The translations under genes were made by a program, and so were the position numbers. Shown here piece after piece: positions 40,124-50,100 of a DNA stretch of 64,000 bases; position 1 is the stretch's first letter; each line of letters starts with the position of its first letter. The notes beneath the pieces are model-generated. The model did no database searches and was not told the DNA's origin. It worked only from the letters and a program-made list of their open reading frames with translations. Source of the DNA: Effrenium voratum (lineage: Eukaryota; Sar; Dinophyceae; Suessiales; Symbiodiniaceae). The stretch lies in assembly GCA_963377175.1 (NCBI GenBank), contig CAUJNA010002890.1:495510-559509 (forward strand). The letters are read 5' to 3'.

Positions 40124-41228
40124 AAACCCCCAACCCGTCGGCCGCAAGGCCAACGAGAGCGAAGACGATGAGCCGAGACCTGTGAGCTCTCATGAGTCTC
40201 CGCGCGAAGTTGAGGCACGCCGATGAAAGTTTGAAAGATCTCCGCCCCAACTTCGGTCCGGTCTCCAAATTGTTTCATGTCCCCAGATGAATCAACCCTG
40301 GGGGTGGCGCCCCCTCCGGAAGTGGTCTGATTCCGTGCATTTCACCCAGGGACACTCCTATTATTAAACTGGGCTTGCTTACTATGGGGTCGACATTTTA
40401 GTGCGGACAAAATGTGAAGAAGTTCGGAAGAATGTATTGTTGATGTAGCCCTTGGTTGTGCCAAGCCAATCTTTTTATGGAAGGGGGCGTTTCAAGAAAG
40501 TTCCCTTCCCACGTTGGTCCAAAACCCGTGACCTTTTTGTTGTTCCATGTTGATCCATGTTTATGTCCAGGTCCCAAGCGGTTGACCTTTCAATTCCAGG
40601 TCCCTTCGGTGCAGGTGATTGCAGTCCCAGTCGATTTGTTTCCTGCTGGCTCCGACTCCCATCCGGTTCCTTAGCTTTTCAGCCTTTTGGTGTTTAGTGG
40701 GTAGTTTCCGAATGTAACCCGCCAAATCTTAGTCACTTTTGGCGGGGGTTCTGAAATCGGACGGCCCAGTTGTTTGGTTTCCCGCCCGTTCGCTGCGCTT
40801 TTGGTCGAGGCCGAGGCCGCCGAGACTGCTGAGGCTGCCGAGGCCGTGGAGGCCGTGGAGGCCGTGGAGGCTGCGGAGGCTGCGGAGGCAGAGGCTTTGG
40901 TGCATTTTGCCAATGGGATGTTGGGACTTGAACTTTTTGCCAACTAAATGGGTTTTCCGTATCAAACCACTAAAAGTTAGAAACTTTTAGCAGGGGAGCA
41001 GAAAGCAACCGAGGAAACGACGGAGGCGGAGGTGGATGATGCGTCGCTGGCGCTGGCGTTGTGGCTGGAGGAAGAGTTGCGCTTGCCTCAGGAAGCCAGT
41101 ACGCCTACCTTTTTTGTTCTTGATCAAAAGTGCCATTTTGTTTTCCAATGTTGGTGTTTGTGGATTAGATGTGTCTTTTTCTTCTATAGACTTGGCAACT
41201 GAAAAGCTCGGCCTTAATTTTGAGTCAG
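40124..41228 (+). CDS. Chain of five phase-consistent exons: acidic, Glu-Ala helix, UIM-like
   Basis: 40124-40208 (RKANESEDDEPRPVSSHESP), 40600-40637 (VPSVQVIAVPVD), 40770-40899 (CLVSRPFAALL then EAEAAETAEAAEAVEAVEAV), 41002-41098 (KATEETTEAEVDDASLALAL then WLEEELRLPQEA) and 41190-41228 (LATEKLGLNFES, acceptor CTTTTTCTTCTATAG). Phases 0, 2, 0, 1 all agree. The third exon follows a family F right end; the fourth follows an element ending GGGGAGCAG. Probably an extended charged helix plus a UIM-like motif in the same protein as the RING-H2 exons downstream, but the link is not proven. Confidence 0.62.
40645..40769 (+). mobile_element. Family F element
   Basis: GCTGGCTCCGACTCCCATCCGG at the left, TTTGGCGGGGGTTCTGAAATCGGACGGCCCAG at the right. 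Confidence 0.75.
40900..41001 (+). mobile_element. Family U intron element
   Basis: GTGCATTTTGCCAATGGGATG...CTTTTTGCCAACTAAATGGG...CCACTAAAAGTTAGAAACTTTTAGCAGGGGAGCAG. It exactly fills the intron between 40770-40899 and 41002-41098. Related sequences at 4263-4341 and 51121-51190. Confidence 0.6.
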
Positions 41229-41312
41229 GTCTTGTTTGGTTTTGTTTTGATGTTCTTGTTCTGTTTTTTTTTTGGGGGGGGGGTTGGGGGGGCTTCCTTT
41301 TGGTTCCAAAAG

Positions 41313-41361
41313 CTTGAGGCTGGCGCCGCCGGAACGCCCGGAGCCGCCGGGGCCGCCGGAG
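41313..41361 (+). CDS. Short proline-rich exon candidate
   Basis: Reads LRLAPPERPEPPGPPE before GAG|GTGCCA, in a GC-rich patch after acceptor CCAAAAG. Other frames (Gly/Ala-rich) are open, and its phase does not fit the previous exon. Confidence 0.35.
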
Positions 41362-42935
41362 GTGCCACCAGGCGGGTGACAGCGGAGCCGCCTCTCGGTG
41401 GTTCCGTCCCGTCCATTTTTTGTTCCTTGGGCTGTTACCCAGTTGCCCAGTGGAGTCCGCGCTTTGTGATTTCTCCTTTTTTTTTGGGGGAAGGGTTTCC
41501 CTTAAAGTCAACCCAGAAAAGAATGCCTTGTGTTTCCCATGGCCACTGGGCATCCGGGCTGGAGGGGCTGTTCGGGTTTTACTGTTCGCATTTAACTATT
41601 CGTATTTTACTATTCCTTGGGCTGTTAGGGTTTTTACTTGGTTGGGTGGGTGGACCCCTTGTTCTTGGTGGCAAGCCCGGCGAATCGCCCGGTTCAAGGT
41701 GGGCCTTTAGGTGTTTAGTTGGTTTCGTGGCTGGGTGTTGAAGTTTGTTTGGGCTTTTTGGTTTTTAGTTGGTTGAATGGTTGGGTTTCCATTTTGCCCA
41801 CAAGTTAAGCTTTAGCAGGGGATCTGAGGACAGCCAGGTTTTGGGATGGGTTGAAAAGGACACTACAAGGAACACCTACGTGGATGGGGTCCCCAATTGT
41901 GAAAAACTGTTTTTGTTTCATCGTTTACCCCAGCGCTTCCAGGCAGGCCACTATGGGTAAGCAGGGATCTTTACCTCCCGGCATGGCTTGCCTGGACCTA
42001 GAAGCACGTGCTTGGAGGTTGAACAAGTAACAAGCCCGGGTGGTATTTGGCGCACATGGAGAATAGGTTGTTGTCTGAGTTTGTGCCATGTGTTTGGTCT
42101 ACCCTAAAAATAGAATTAAGGTTTGAAGGAGACCCCCGATATGACGGTTGGTGGAAAGTAATTTGATTGTAGTAGCTGACACTATGGCTGGTCCATCGTC
42201 TCACTCCAGGTTCTAGACTGTACTTGTTTGTGTTTGGACCCGTTTTGGGTTTGGACCATACTGTGGGTGGACGGAATCCTGCACCACTTTGAACCCATGG
42301 TTGAAACCATTGTTTGTTGGCATTTACCTTGGGGAATCGAATCAGAAACCAGGGTTTCTGAACGGTGGTGCGAAATGGATTTCGTCCACCCACAGTAGGT
42401 GTTCCTGTTGGCATGCTTTTAGCATTCCCAAAAGACTTTGCCTCAAAACGAGATACACCCAAACGATCAAGAATCGTTTTGGGTTTGGACCATAGTGACA
42501 CACAAAAAGTGCGGAAGTTTTTTTGGCTGGCAAGGAAGCGAGTTGTTGATCGGGTTTCCTCAAGCGACCCATTTCGGGATTGCGGCCTGAGTAGCTGTCT
42601 CCACACTATGTGTTTTTTTTTTGGGGGAGTGTTTTTTTTTTTTTTTTTTTTTTGGGGGGGGGGGGTAGATCAAATGAAGCAGAATGCGAATATGCTCTTT
42701 TCTCTTTCTGGGGTCTCTCTTCTCGGGCTTGCTGGGCGGCAAAAGCGGGGATGGTTGTTTTGTTTGGTGGGGGGGGGTAGATCAACTGAAGCAGAATGCG
42801 AAGATAGTTTTTTCAATCTATACATATCTATACTGAGTGAATGACAAGAGCTTCTGGTAGTCTACTGCTTTGGGGAGGGCAAGAAGGGGGAGCAACGAAA
42901 CAAGTTTAACTTCAAGGCATCGTAGTTTGAGCTAG
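41362..42935. other. Intron-like stretch without clear exons
   Basis: Holds a family K element (about 41430-41555), a worn family F unit (about 41800-41850), a family E element (42270-42398) and two T/G-rich tracts with repeated GTAGATCAAATGAAGCAGAATGCGAA text (42665 and 42776). Confidence 0.45.
42270..42398 (+). mobile_element. Family E element
   Basis: GTGGACGGAATCCTGCACCACTTTG at the left; GGTGGTGCGAAATGGATTTCGTCCACCCACAG at the right. Confidence 0.7.
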
Positions 42936-43050
42936 GTCCCCCAGTAGTGCCCTTTTACCGTTTCTTTCTTTGGGGATGGTTCCCCTACCAAAATAGACTA
43001 CAGAAGAAAATCGGGTACCCTTGTTCTAACCTCTCTACTGGAGGACCTAG
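42936..43050 (+). mobile_element. Family A element with short target duplication
   Basis: CTAG|GTCCCCCAGTAGTGCCC at the left, CTGGAGGACCTAG at the right, flanked by TTTGAG and TTGAGG. Its right end is the acceptor of exon 43051-43206. Confidence 0.8.
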
Positions 43051-43206
43051 TTGAGGCTAGGCCCTGAAGAGGACAGCCACACTCGCATCCGAAAATTCCA
43101 GCGACTCATTCGAGGCGGTCATCGCGCAGAAGCGCGGCACCGGGCCCGTGCCCGGCGCGAGGTCGCGAGTCGGCCGGAGCTCAGCCCACGCATTCCGCGG
43201 TGGCGG
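43051..43206 (+). CDS. Arginine-rich exon, unknown protein
   Basis: 52 codons, phase 0 to 0: LRLGPEEDSHTRIRKFQRLI, RGGHRAEARHRARARREVAS, then RPELSPRIPRWR. The donor CGG|GTGAGG is strong. Basic, probably disordered or nucleic-acid binding. Confidence 0.55.
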
Positions 43207-43343
43207 GTGAGGGAAGAGCGCCTTGGAGTAGACTTTTTTTTTTTTTCTTCTTCACCTAAACAGATGCGGTTTGTGTCTGGCACGAATGGGATCAGGTCTT
43301 GGTAGCTGTACCTGCTTCATATGGAAATCCACTTGTCTGGGTA

Positions 43344-43442
43344 CCTGGAGTCTCCTTCTGACCCTTAAAAAATGGTTGGGCATTACCCAAAATAATGGCT
43401 GGTCATTGACCCATGTTTAGAGTGTCGGAAGGAGACTCTAGG
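43344..43442 (+). mobile_element. Family B element
   Basis: CCTGGAGTCTCCTTCTGACCC at the left, GTGTCGGAAGGAGACTCTAGG at the right. Confidence 0.75.
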
Positions 43443-43595
43443 TTTAACCATGATGGTCAGTGGGAGGTATAGCCATTCCAGGGGAACTTTCCAGGGATGC
43501 TTCCTTCTGGAAAACCAGAGAACAATCAGGGGAAATGGATCCGGTTTTTGAACATAACGATGGCATTTCTTGGCCTCGCCTCGCCTCGCTCCGAG

Positions 43596-43661
43596 GAGCC
43601 CCTTGAGCGGCAGCGACGAAGAGTTCTACCTCCGTCTCTGGGGGTTGGACACCAGCGACAG
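43596..43661 (+). CDS. Coding exon, frame uncertain
   Basis: Reads SPLSGSDEEFYLRLWGLDTS in one frame and EPLERQRRRVLPPSLGVGHQ in another; the latter fits phase 0 from 43206. GC donor GACAG|GCGTGG. Confidence 0.4.
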
Positions 43662-43862
43662 GCGTGGGGGGGGGGGAAACGACATGTTTGTCCGGTGGCC
43701 ATTTGGGGGGGCCCGTTTGTTTATCACAGGGTTGGGGCTCATGTGTCAGGCCGGGGGGGGGGGGGGGGGAGGGGGAGAAAAACGACATGTTTGTCCGGTG
43801 GCCATTTGAAGGGCCCATTTGTTTATTTCAGGTTTGGGGCTCATGTGCTTTGTTCTCCTTTT

Positions 43863-44051
43863 TTCCCAACAGCTGACAGCTTTGGGGTCTCAGCCCAGAT
43901 AGGCTCCGGGGTGGTCCGGGGCGGCCCGGAGGTAAGGTTCCACAAAGGTTCCACCAGGGTTTTACCAGGGTTCCACGAGGGTTCCACGAGGTTCTGCGAG
44001 GGCTGCAGGGTGGTGCCAGCACTAAAAAGGTCACCGCATGCTGTTGGGGAT
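43863..44051 (-). mobile_element. Family S element, inverted copy
   Basis: CCAACAGCTGACAGCTTTGG...GGGTTCCACGAGGGTTCC...CACCGCATGCTGTTGGGGA is the reverse complement of 36245-36420. Confidence 0.75.
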
Positions 44052-44666
44052 ATCGCCTGAGCGTATTTTAAAAGGGGGCGGGGCGGCACATAACTTGTTT
44101 CAGCAAGGCAGTCTGATGATGTCGCGAGCCTTGGCAACGGTGGCGAGCATCAAAACAAGATAACAGTTTCCCGAACATCTCACTTGAACGACATCAATGG
44201 GCCTAGACCTCGTGTTTTGTTTTGTCCAGCCCCAAAAAACAACTAGATCCCCATGCAAGAGAGCTTGTTTGCTATCTTTATTTGGGCTGTAACCATGGCA
44301 ATTGCTAGGGCAACTGGGGTTGGTCCCCTTTACCATGGTTATAACCTACTTGGAAAGTGGGTTGAACGTCCCAGCAACGGGAAGCTAACCGGAAAACCAC
44401 CTTCCTTTTTGGGGGGTTCACTTAAAGGGGCAGGATACCTAGAAAGTTGTTTGTAAGCCTGGTTATCTTCCACTGAACGGATACTTGTGACCATGGCTTT
44501 TATGGGATATCTCACCATGGTGATTACAGCCACTTACCTGAGGTACCGAATCCATCACCCCTGCACCATGGTAAGTGGGACATACCCAGCCTTATACCAA
44601 CCACTTACCTGACCTACCCGATCGCCCCTTCAAGTTCAATTTGGGGTCTTTTTTTTTCTTTTTTTT

Positions 44667-44722
44667 AACCCTAAACCCTTTGTTTTAACCCTAAACCCTA
44701 AACCCACCCTAAACCCTAAACC
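44667..44722 (+). repeat. Interstitial CCCTAAA telomere-type repeat
   Basis: AACCCTAAACCCTTTG then AACCCTAAACCCTAAACCCA and CCCTAAACCCTAAACC: five or six units of the CCCTAAA (TTTAGGG) telomeric repeat, inside an intron-like stretch. Confidence 0.8.
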
Positions 44723-44776
44723 TTTTTTTTCGGGGGGTAGCCCCCCCTCATTTTGGGTGGTTCCAAAATGGACCAG

Positions 44777-44892
44777 CGGAGAACCACCGTCGAAAGGCGC
44801 CCGCCGGCCCCGTCGCGGGTTCCGCCACGGTCGCCAAGAGAGCCGCGGGAGCTGCGGGAGTGGCGGCCAATACCAAGGAGCTGGGGGGAGAA
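44777..44892 (+). CDS. GC-rich exon, Ala/Lys-rich
   Basis: Acceptor GACCAG, donor GAA|GTGGGG. The favoured frame reads KAPAGPVAGSATVAKRAAGA then AGVAANTKELGGE; an arginine/proline-rich frame (REPRELREWRPIPRSWGE) fits the phase of the next exon. Frame unsettled. Confidence 0.4.
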
Positions 44893-45044
44893 GTGGGGTC
44901 TTCTTCAATGCAATCCACATTAATATTATATGTATTCAATATTTATAAACATATATATATATATGTATAATGGAATTGACTATTTCTTTGTATTTATATG
45001 GTGGTACCTGGAGTCTCCACGGAGGGGTCAGACGCAGACTCCAG

Positions 45045-45260
45045 GACGAAGCATGAGACTTCAGCTGGAGTCTTCTTCCGCGGAATCAACAACTGGTTTA
45101 TTATCCAAAAGAACAAAAATCGCGTCAGAATATGAAACTTTAGCTGGGGAGACAGCAAGTCAGAAAACCCACTTAGCAGGTTGCCCGGAGAAGCCGGGGC
45201 GCGATCTGAGTCCGATCCACGCGCAATTTTCGCAAGAAAGAGTGCTCCAAGAATGACCGA
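45045..45260 (+). CDS. Two phase-matched exons after a mini family B element
   Basis: 45045-45095 (TKHETSAGVFFRGINN) starts at the right end of a 39 bp family B remnant (45007-45045). 45180-45260 (LPGEAGARSESDPRAIFARK, then SAPRMTE) follows TTAGCAG. The phase 2 join gives a Trp codon. A long minus-strand frame (44994-45527) overlaps and is treated as a shadow. Confidence 0.42.
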
Positions 45261-45535
45261 GTAGCACCGGCCCGTCTTGCTGCAATCCGGGCACTTTTTG
45301 TTTAGCACATGATTGACAGCCACCCCATGCAAGTGCCTGGGGTTGGGCCACGCAAGCAAACAACCCCGGAACCCGCTTCCATTCACTACTGTTTTCGCTG
45401 CGCAATTATCTGCGACAGTGTGCGCAGTTTTGGCGGCACGTGTCCCCGGAACCCGCTTAGCCATAGCTGAAGATGTCCCCCCCCCCCCGGAACCCGCTTC
45501 CGCGTGCTTTTTCTCTGAGCTGAACAACTTCCATT

Positions 45536-45640
45536 AGCTTAAGAATATGTTCTATTTTCCCTGGTTGGTTTTAAAAGGAATCTATCGCTACTGGATTTTG
45601 CTTAAAAAAGTATTAGGGGGCTTAAGCAAGTGGAGGACAA
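45536..45640 (+). mobile_element. Family J element
   Basis: CTTAAGAATATGTTCTATTTTCCC at the left, GGGGCTTAAGCAAGTGGAGG at the right; TAAAAGGAATCTATCGCTACTGG inside. Confidence 0.65.
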
Positions 45641-45698
45641 CCGTGGGTATTACCCACTTACCCCACCAATCCAAACCACGAAGCAATGATTGTACTTA

Positions 45699-45795
45699 CC
45701 TGGAGTCTCCATCTGACCCTGAAAAAATGGTTGGTCATTACCCAAAATAATGGTTGGTCATTGACCCATTTTTAGAGGGTCATGGAGACTCCAGG
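45699..45795 (+). mobile_element. Family B element
   Basis: CCTGGAGTCTCCATCTGACCC at the left, GGGTCATGGAGACTCCAGG at the right. Confidence 0.78.
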
Positions 45796-45799
45796 TATA

Positions 45800-45941
45800 A
45801 TTATGATGGTCAGGGGGAGGTATGACGATTCTTTTCAACCATTGTTCCTTTCAATCACCGGCTGTTTCCCGTTGGTTTTTCATGGTTTCCTGAAAAGATT
45901 CGGATCCCTGGAAAGAATGGAAATGGAAGCTACCCCTAGAA
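45800..45941 (+). mobile_element. Family G element
   Basis: GATTCTTTTCAACCATTGTTCC at the left, CCTGGAAAGAATGG and GAAGCTACCCCTAG at the right. Confidence 0.6.
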
Positions 45942-46083
45942 CAATGGTCATTACCCAATGGTCATTACCCACTGGTCAGTGGGAGGTATTACCACTAAGT
46001 CACCAAGTATATACAATGCCCCTCTCCCCAAACCCCAAAGCTCGGATGGATCCGCTTGCGGGTTTACCCACTTGCCTCGCCAG

Positions 46084-46204
46084 AAACGCACGCAGGACAC
46101 GCGGCCAAGGCCCGCCGCCAACGCCTGCGCCGGGGCCGCGGCCGCGGCGCAGTGCTTCACCGCGGCGACCTTCGCCACAGAGAGAGGCGGGCGCTGGAGC
46201 ACCA
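46084..46204 (+). CDS. GC-rich coding exon, Ala-rich
   Basis: Acceptor TTGCCTCGCCAG. Third codon positions are almost all G or C in the frame KRTQDTRPRPAANACAGAAA then AAQCFTAATFATERGGRWST; the other frames do not share this. Donor A|GTCTTC. Confidence 0.55.
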
Positions 46205-46391
46205 GTCTTCCTTCAGTTCTATCCTGCAACTTTCCATTATTTACACAGAAGGCCATGACTTCTTTTTTTTACGCGTTCGGTGGGTGCCTTTGAGGGAATA
46301 TGAACATTTGGTCCAAGGCTCAAATGTTTGGCCCAAAATGGCTGCTTTTCTTGTCCCAGTGCTTCCGGGCAAGGCACTACAGGTAACTACT

Positions 46392-46505
46392 TAAAGGGGC
46401 AGGGTGCTCAGTAAGCAGTAAGCCTGGTTAAAACCCACTTGCCATGGTTAGACATCTCGTAAGTGGGTTATAAGCAGCTTACTGAGTATATACCCTGCCC
46501 CGTTA
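46392..46505 (+). mobile_element. TIR element with CTTAAAGGGGCAGGGT ends
   Basis: CTTAAAGGGGCAGGGTGCTCAGTAAGC at the left; GCTTACTGAGTATATACCCTGCCCCGTTAAG at the right. Similar ends occur near 44400-44640, 54230-54370 and 57260-57400. Confidence 0.65.
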
Positions 46506-46647
46506 AGTAGGGGAAGCCATTCAGAACGAGGTAAGAAACCCTGGTTGCATACGTGGCGAAACGCCTGGAAGCACTGGGTTGTGGCAACTATTTTCAAAGC
46601 TGCATAGAAACAAGTGAGCCGGCGCCCAACCCAGCAATGGCCTTTTT

Positions 46648-46780
46648 TTGATTCTACGACTTGGTTTGATGGGGAGAGTACTCTCCCAACCTTCCCAAAA
46701 AGTGCCTTGGAACTTAACATAGTTTTGGGTTGAGATTCCTCAAATCCGCGAATGGGGGTTGATCAACAGGTCTGACACAT
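46648..46780 (+). mobile_element. Family V repeat, first copy
   Basis: GATTCTACGACTTGGTTTGATGGGGAGAGTACTCT...GATTCCTCAAATCCGCGAATGGGGGTTGATC is repeated at 48846-48988. Confidence 0.7.
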
Positions 46781-46995
46781 GGGATGGCCATTGCGGAAAA
46801 CAAGTGAGCTGAGGATATGTCCCACATGGGAAAAGTTACCCATGGTCATTTTGGGGCCAGGAATTTGATCAACCCCGAATATGAGGTACCAAGCGACTCT
46901 TCGGTTTGATGCTGTCTTATCAACCAAGTCGGCTTTTTTTTGTTGACATTGCGGCGCTATGAACTTGACGGAAGGGCACACTTGTCCAAATCTAG

Positions 46996-47103
46996 GTCCC
47001 CCAGTAGTGCCCTTTTACCCTTTTTTGGGGGAGGGTTCCCCTACTAAAATAGACTACAGAAAAAAGGGCACCCTTATTCTAACCTCTCTACTGGAGGACC
47101 TAG
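46996..47103 (+). mobile_element. Family A element
   Basis: AAAT CTAG|GTCCCCCAGTAGTGCCC at the left and CTGGAGGACCTAG AAATG at the right; AAAT flanks both sides. The right end is the acceptor of exon 47104-47304. Confidence 0.82.
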
Positions 47104-50100
47104 AAATGCTTGGCCGAAGAATTGTTTGATTTGGTAAGGCAGGCCAAGTTTTGCTCTGAATGCCGCTGGTTGACCGTCCGGCCGCTTGCCAGGTCCCCAA
47201 CGTGGGCGATCAGGCCGGGCGAGCTTGCAGAGCTGCGCGGGGTCGGGGAATCAAGAATGAAGCTCGAGATCAAGTGCCTGGACCCCGCAGATTGGACCCC
47301 CTCAGTTGCCCAAAGCCGACCTTTTGACCTTTTGGTTTTCCCGTTTTGGTTCATGTTTAGTAGAGGTGCAAAAAGGTTGGCCTGTTATTTCTGGGTCCTT
47401 TGGGCAAGTGAGCCCCGGTTTTTGTGCTTTGACCAAACAAATGTGGTAAAGCAGAGAAAAGGGCTCGATCGGTCCTTTGGACCAGGTGATTCATCATTTT
47501 GATTGATGGGGGGGGGTGTCCTCATTTAACCCCTTCCTCCCCCACCCCCAGGTACCGCAGGGGGTATGCTTGGTTGTTGTTGGGACACATTTTACATTTT
47601 TGCTTATTGTGGTTTAGTGGGAACTCCCCACTTGGCTGCTAAAAATCATATCTTTGCTCCCCTTTCAACGTCAACCAGGTATGGTTTCCTTCTTGTCCTT
47701 CAGCTGGAAAACCTTTCAATCTACCGGTCTTTTGGTTCCGATGGCTCACCCTCGGAAAGCCGCCCATTCGAACCGGGGGAAGGTGTGCAAAGGGAATGGG
47801 AAAACTTGTTGTCGACCCATGAGCCAACTCGAGCTGACATGTTTCTAGGCGTCCCGTAGGCGAGCGGCTTAGATGAGATATGATGAGATGCACACATCGG
47901 GGAGCTTTGTTGACGAGTGTTTGAGAAGCCAAAATGACTTGACCAACTCACTCGTTTGGGAACTGATTTTGGAGTGCCATGTCTGGATGTGCCCCCATGC
48001 TGAGCCTGGTCATAACCCACACAGGGCCAAATTAACCATGGCTTTTGTGGGTTATAACCACAGTTACTACCCACCAAGAGTGCCATGTTTCACACATCGA
48101 CGCCAAAAAAAAGAGAAGTAGCCGATCGCCCCTTTAACCTACCACTCACATCACACCCGTCGCTGCTCAACAGGTTCGGGACCAGCTTTTCCGGGTTGGC
48201 AGGGTGTAGGTGCCGAAAACTCACTTCAAGCGTTTGGCTTCAACAAATCAAGACTGGGCTCCTAAACCAGTCATACACTTAGAACCTACAATCCACATTG
48301 AGAGCATTGTGTTTATTCTTGTTGAACCCCTTTCTGTTGTTGAAACTAAGTAGGGAAGGTAGCCCCCCAACCTCCAAACCCTCATTCCGCAAACCACGGG
48401 GCATCAACTTGTTGCTTGCAGCATGCAGAGGTTCCGTCAGACACTTCCGGGCTATGGTGCTTTGGTGAGGCACAAGAAGGGGGATCCACATATTACATTT
48501 ACCAGGATCACACTAAACCACCAAACCTCTTAGCCCAAGGTGGAGATGAGCCCTGCTTAAAGGACACTGTACTTAGGAAGTGGGTAACAACCATGCTTAT
48601 AACCCACTTACCATTGTTATAAGTCGCCTACGCGGACAGCCAGGCTTGCTAACCAGTTACCAGGTACCTGCCCCTTCAAACAAGTTTCTCACTTGGAGAC
48701 GCATTCGCAATATCGATGGCTCAGGTGGCTGGCCACACGGCGGTCATCTCGTTTACCCCTCAAGGCTCGGACGAGGAGACGAATCGCGAGGATCGAGATG
48801 CGGACCCCAATGTTTTTTGTTTTTTTTTTTTTTTGGGGGGGGGGGGCGATTCTACGACTTGGTTTGATGGGGATAGTACTCTGCCAGCCAACCTTCTCAG
48901 AGGGTGCCTTGGAACTTATATAACATACTAAACTTCTGGTTTTGGATTTAGATTCCTCAAATCCGCGAATGGGGGTTGATCCAAAGGTCCGATAAATCGG
49001 GGAAACCACCAACAAGAGATTAAATCCCCCACGAAACGGGGAAAGTTACCCAACCCCCAAATAGGATGCGGGACCACAGTTTGTGTGGTATTGAAAGGGA
49101 AACCCTCAACCCAAACCCTGAGTCGGATCCTATGGAGGGTCCGACCTAAACTTGGGCCCCTCAGGGCCCTAACAAAGCTCCTTGTTGATGGCACGCCAGT
49201 CATGAACCTTTGGTAAGAAACCTGCCAATTTTAGACCAGCTTGGTTATCAACAGTGAGCTGATTGGGTGATGTGAATTGTTGGCTTGATATTTACAGGGA
49301 ACCCAGAGTAGAGTTTCAATTATTGTTGCCAACAACAACTTTTTCTACTTGACAGGTTGACCAAACGCATTGCCACAACATGTTTCAGACCCTTCCCACA
49401 AGCTTGCCAAGGTTTGCTTAGAGAAGGAGTTACGGAGCGTACTAACGACACATTTTTTGGGGTCATGGAGACCGCCAGGTTGTCTTAGGTCCATTGCCCC
49501 ATTTCCCTGTGCGACACGATGTTCCGATGACCTCCAGGAGCAATGCACCATTTGCTGCGAGAACTTCTCTCAGGGCGAGCGCTTGCGGCTTCTTCCCTGC
49601 TTGCACAGGTGGGGCTTCCGGCGCTTTTTGAGGGGTTTCGTTCGCGGGGCGGATGGCGCTGCATAAAAGTGGGGCCAGAATTGCTTTTGCATGTGGGCGA
49701 TCAAGCGTCAGAAATTCAGAAGTGGCCTGTTGCCCTCAAGTAATTTCTTCAGTGGTTCGGTCAAATGGGCGCGGCCTTGCAAAGGAGTATGGTGCAGCCA
49801 TGTCAGCGCAGCATGCAGCTGCATATATGATCGCCTCAGGGTTTTTTGTTCTCTCGAGAGCTGTACTTGGTTTCTTGCGTCCGCATCAAAGTTGGCGCGG
49901 CGATGAAGAGTTTCTGGGGCAACATTTTCGTTTGCACAGGTGGCATTGGTGAGACGGTGGATGGACGAAATCCATTTCGCACCACCTAAGAAACCCTGGA
50001 TTGATGATTCCCTTGTAAATACCAAGCAAACAAGGGTTCCCCGTGGTTTCAAAGTGGTGCAGGATTTCGTCCATCCACAGTATGTGCGAAGGAACTCAGA

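Noticed and set aside
44994..45527. A 177-codon minus-strand open frame
   Set aside because: It overlaps a family B remnant and two phase-matched + strand exons and contains a threefold DNA repeat; it shows no domain and no matching minus-strand neighbours.
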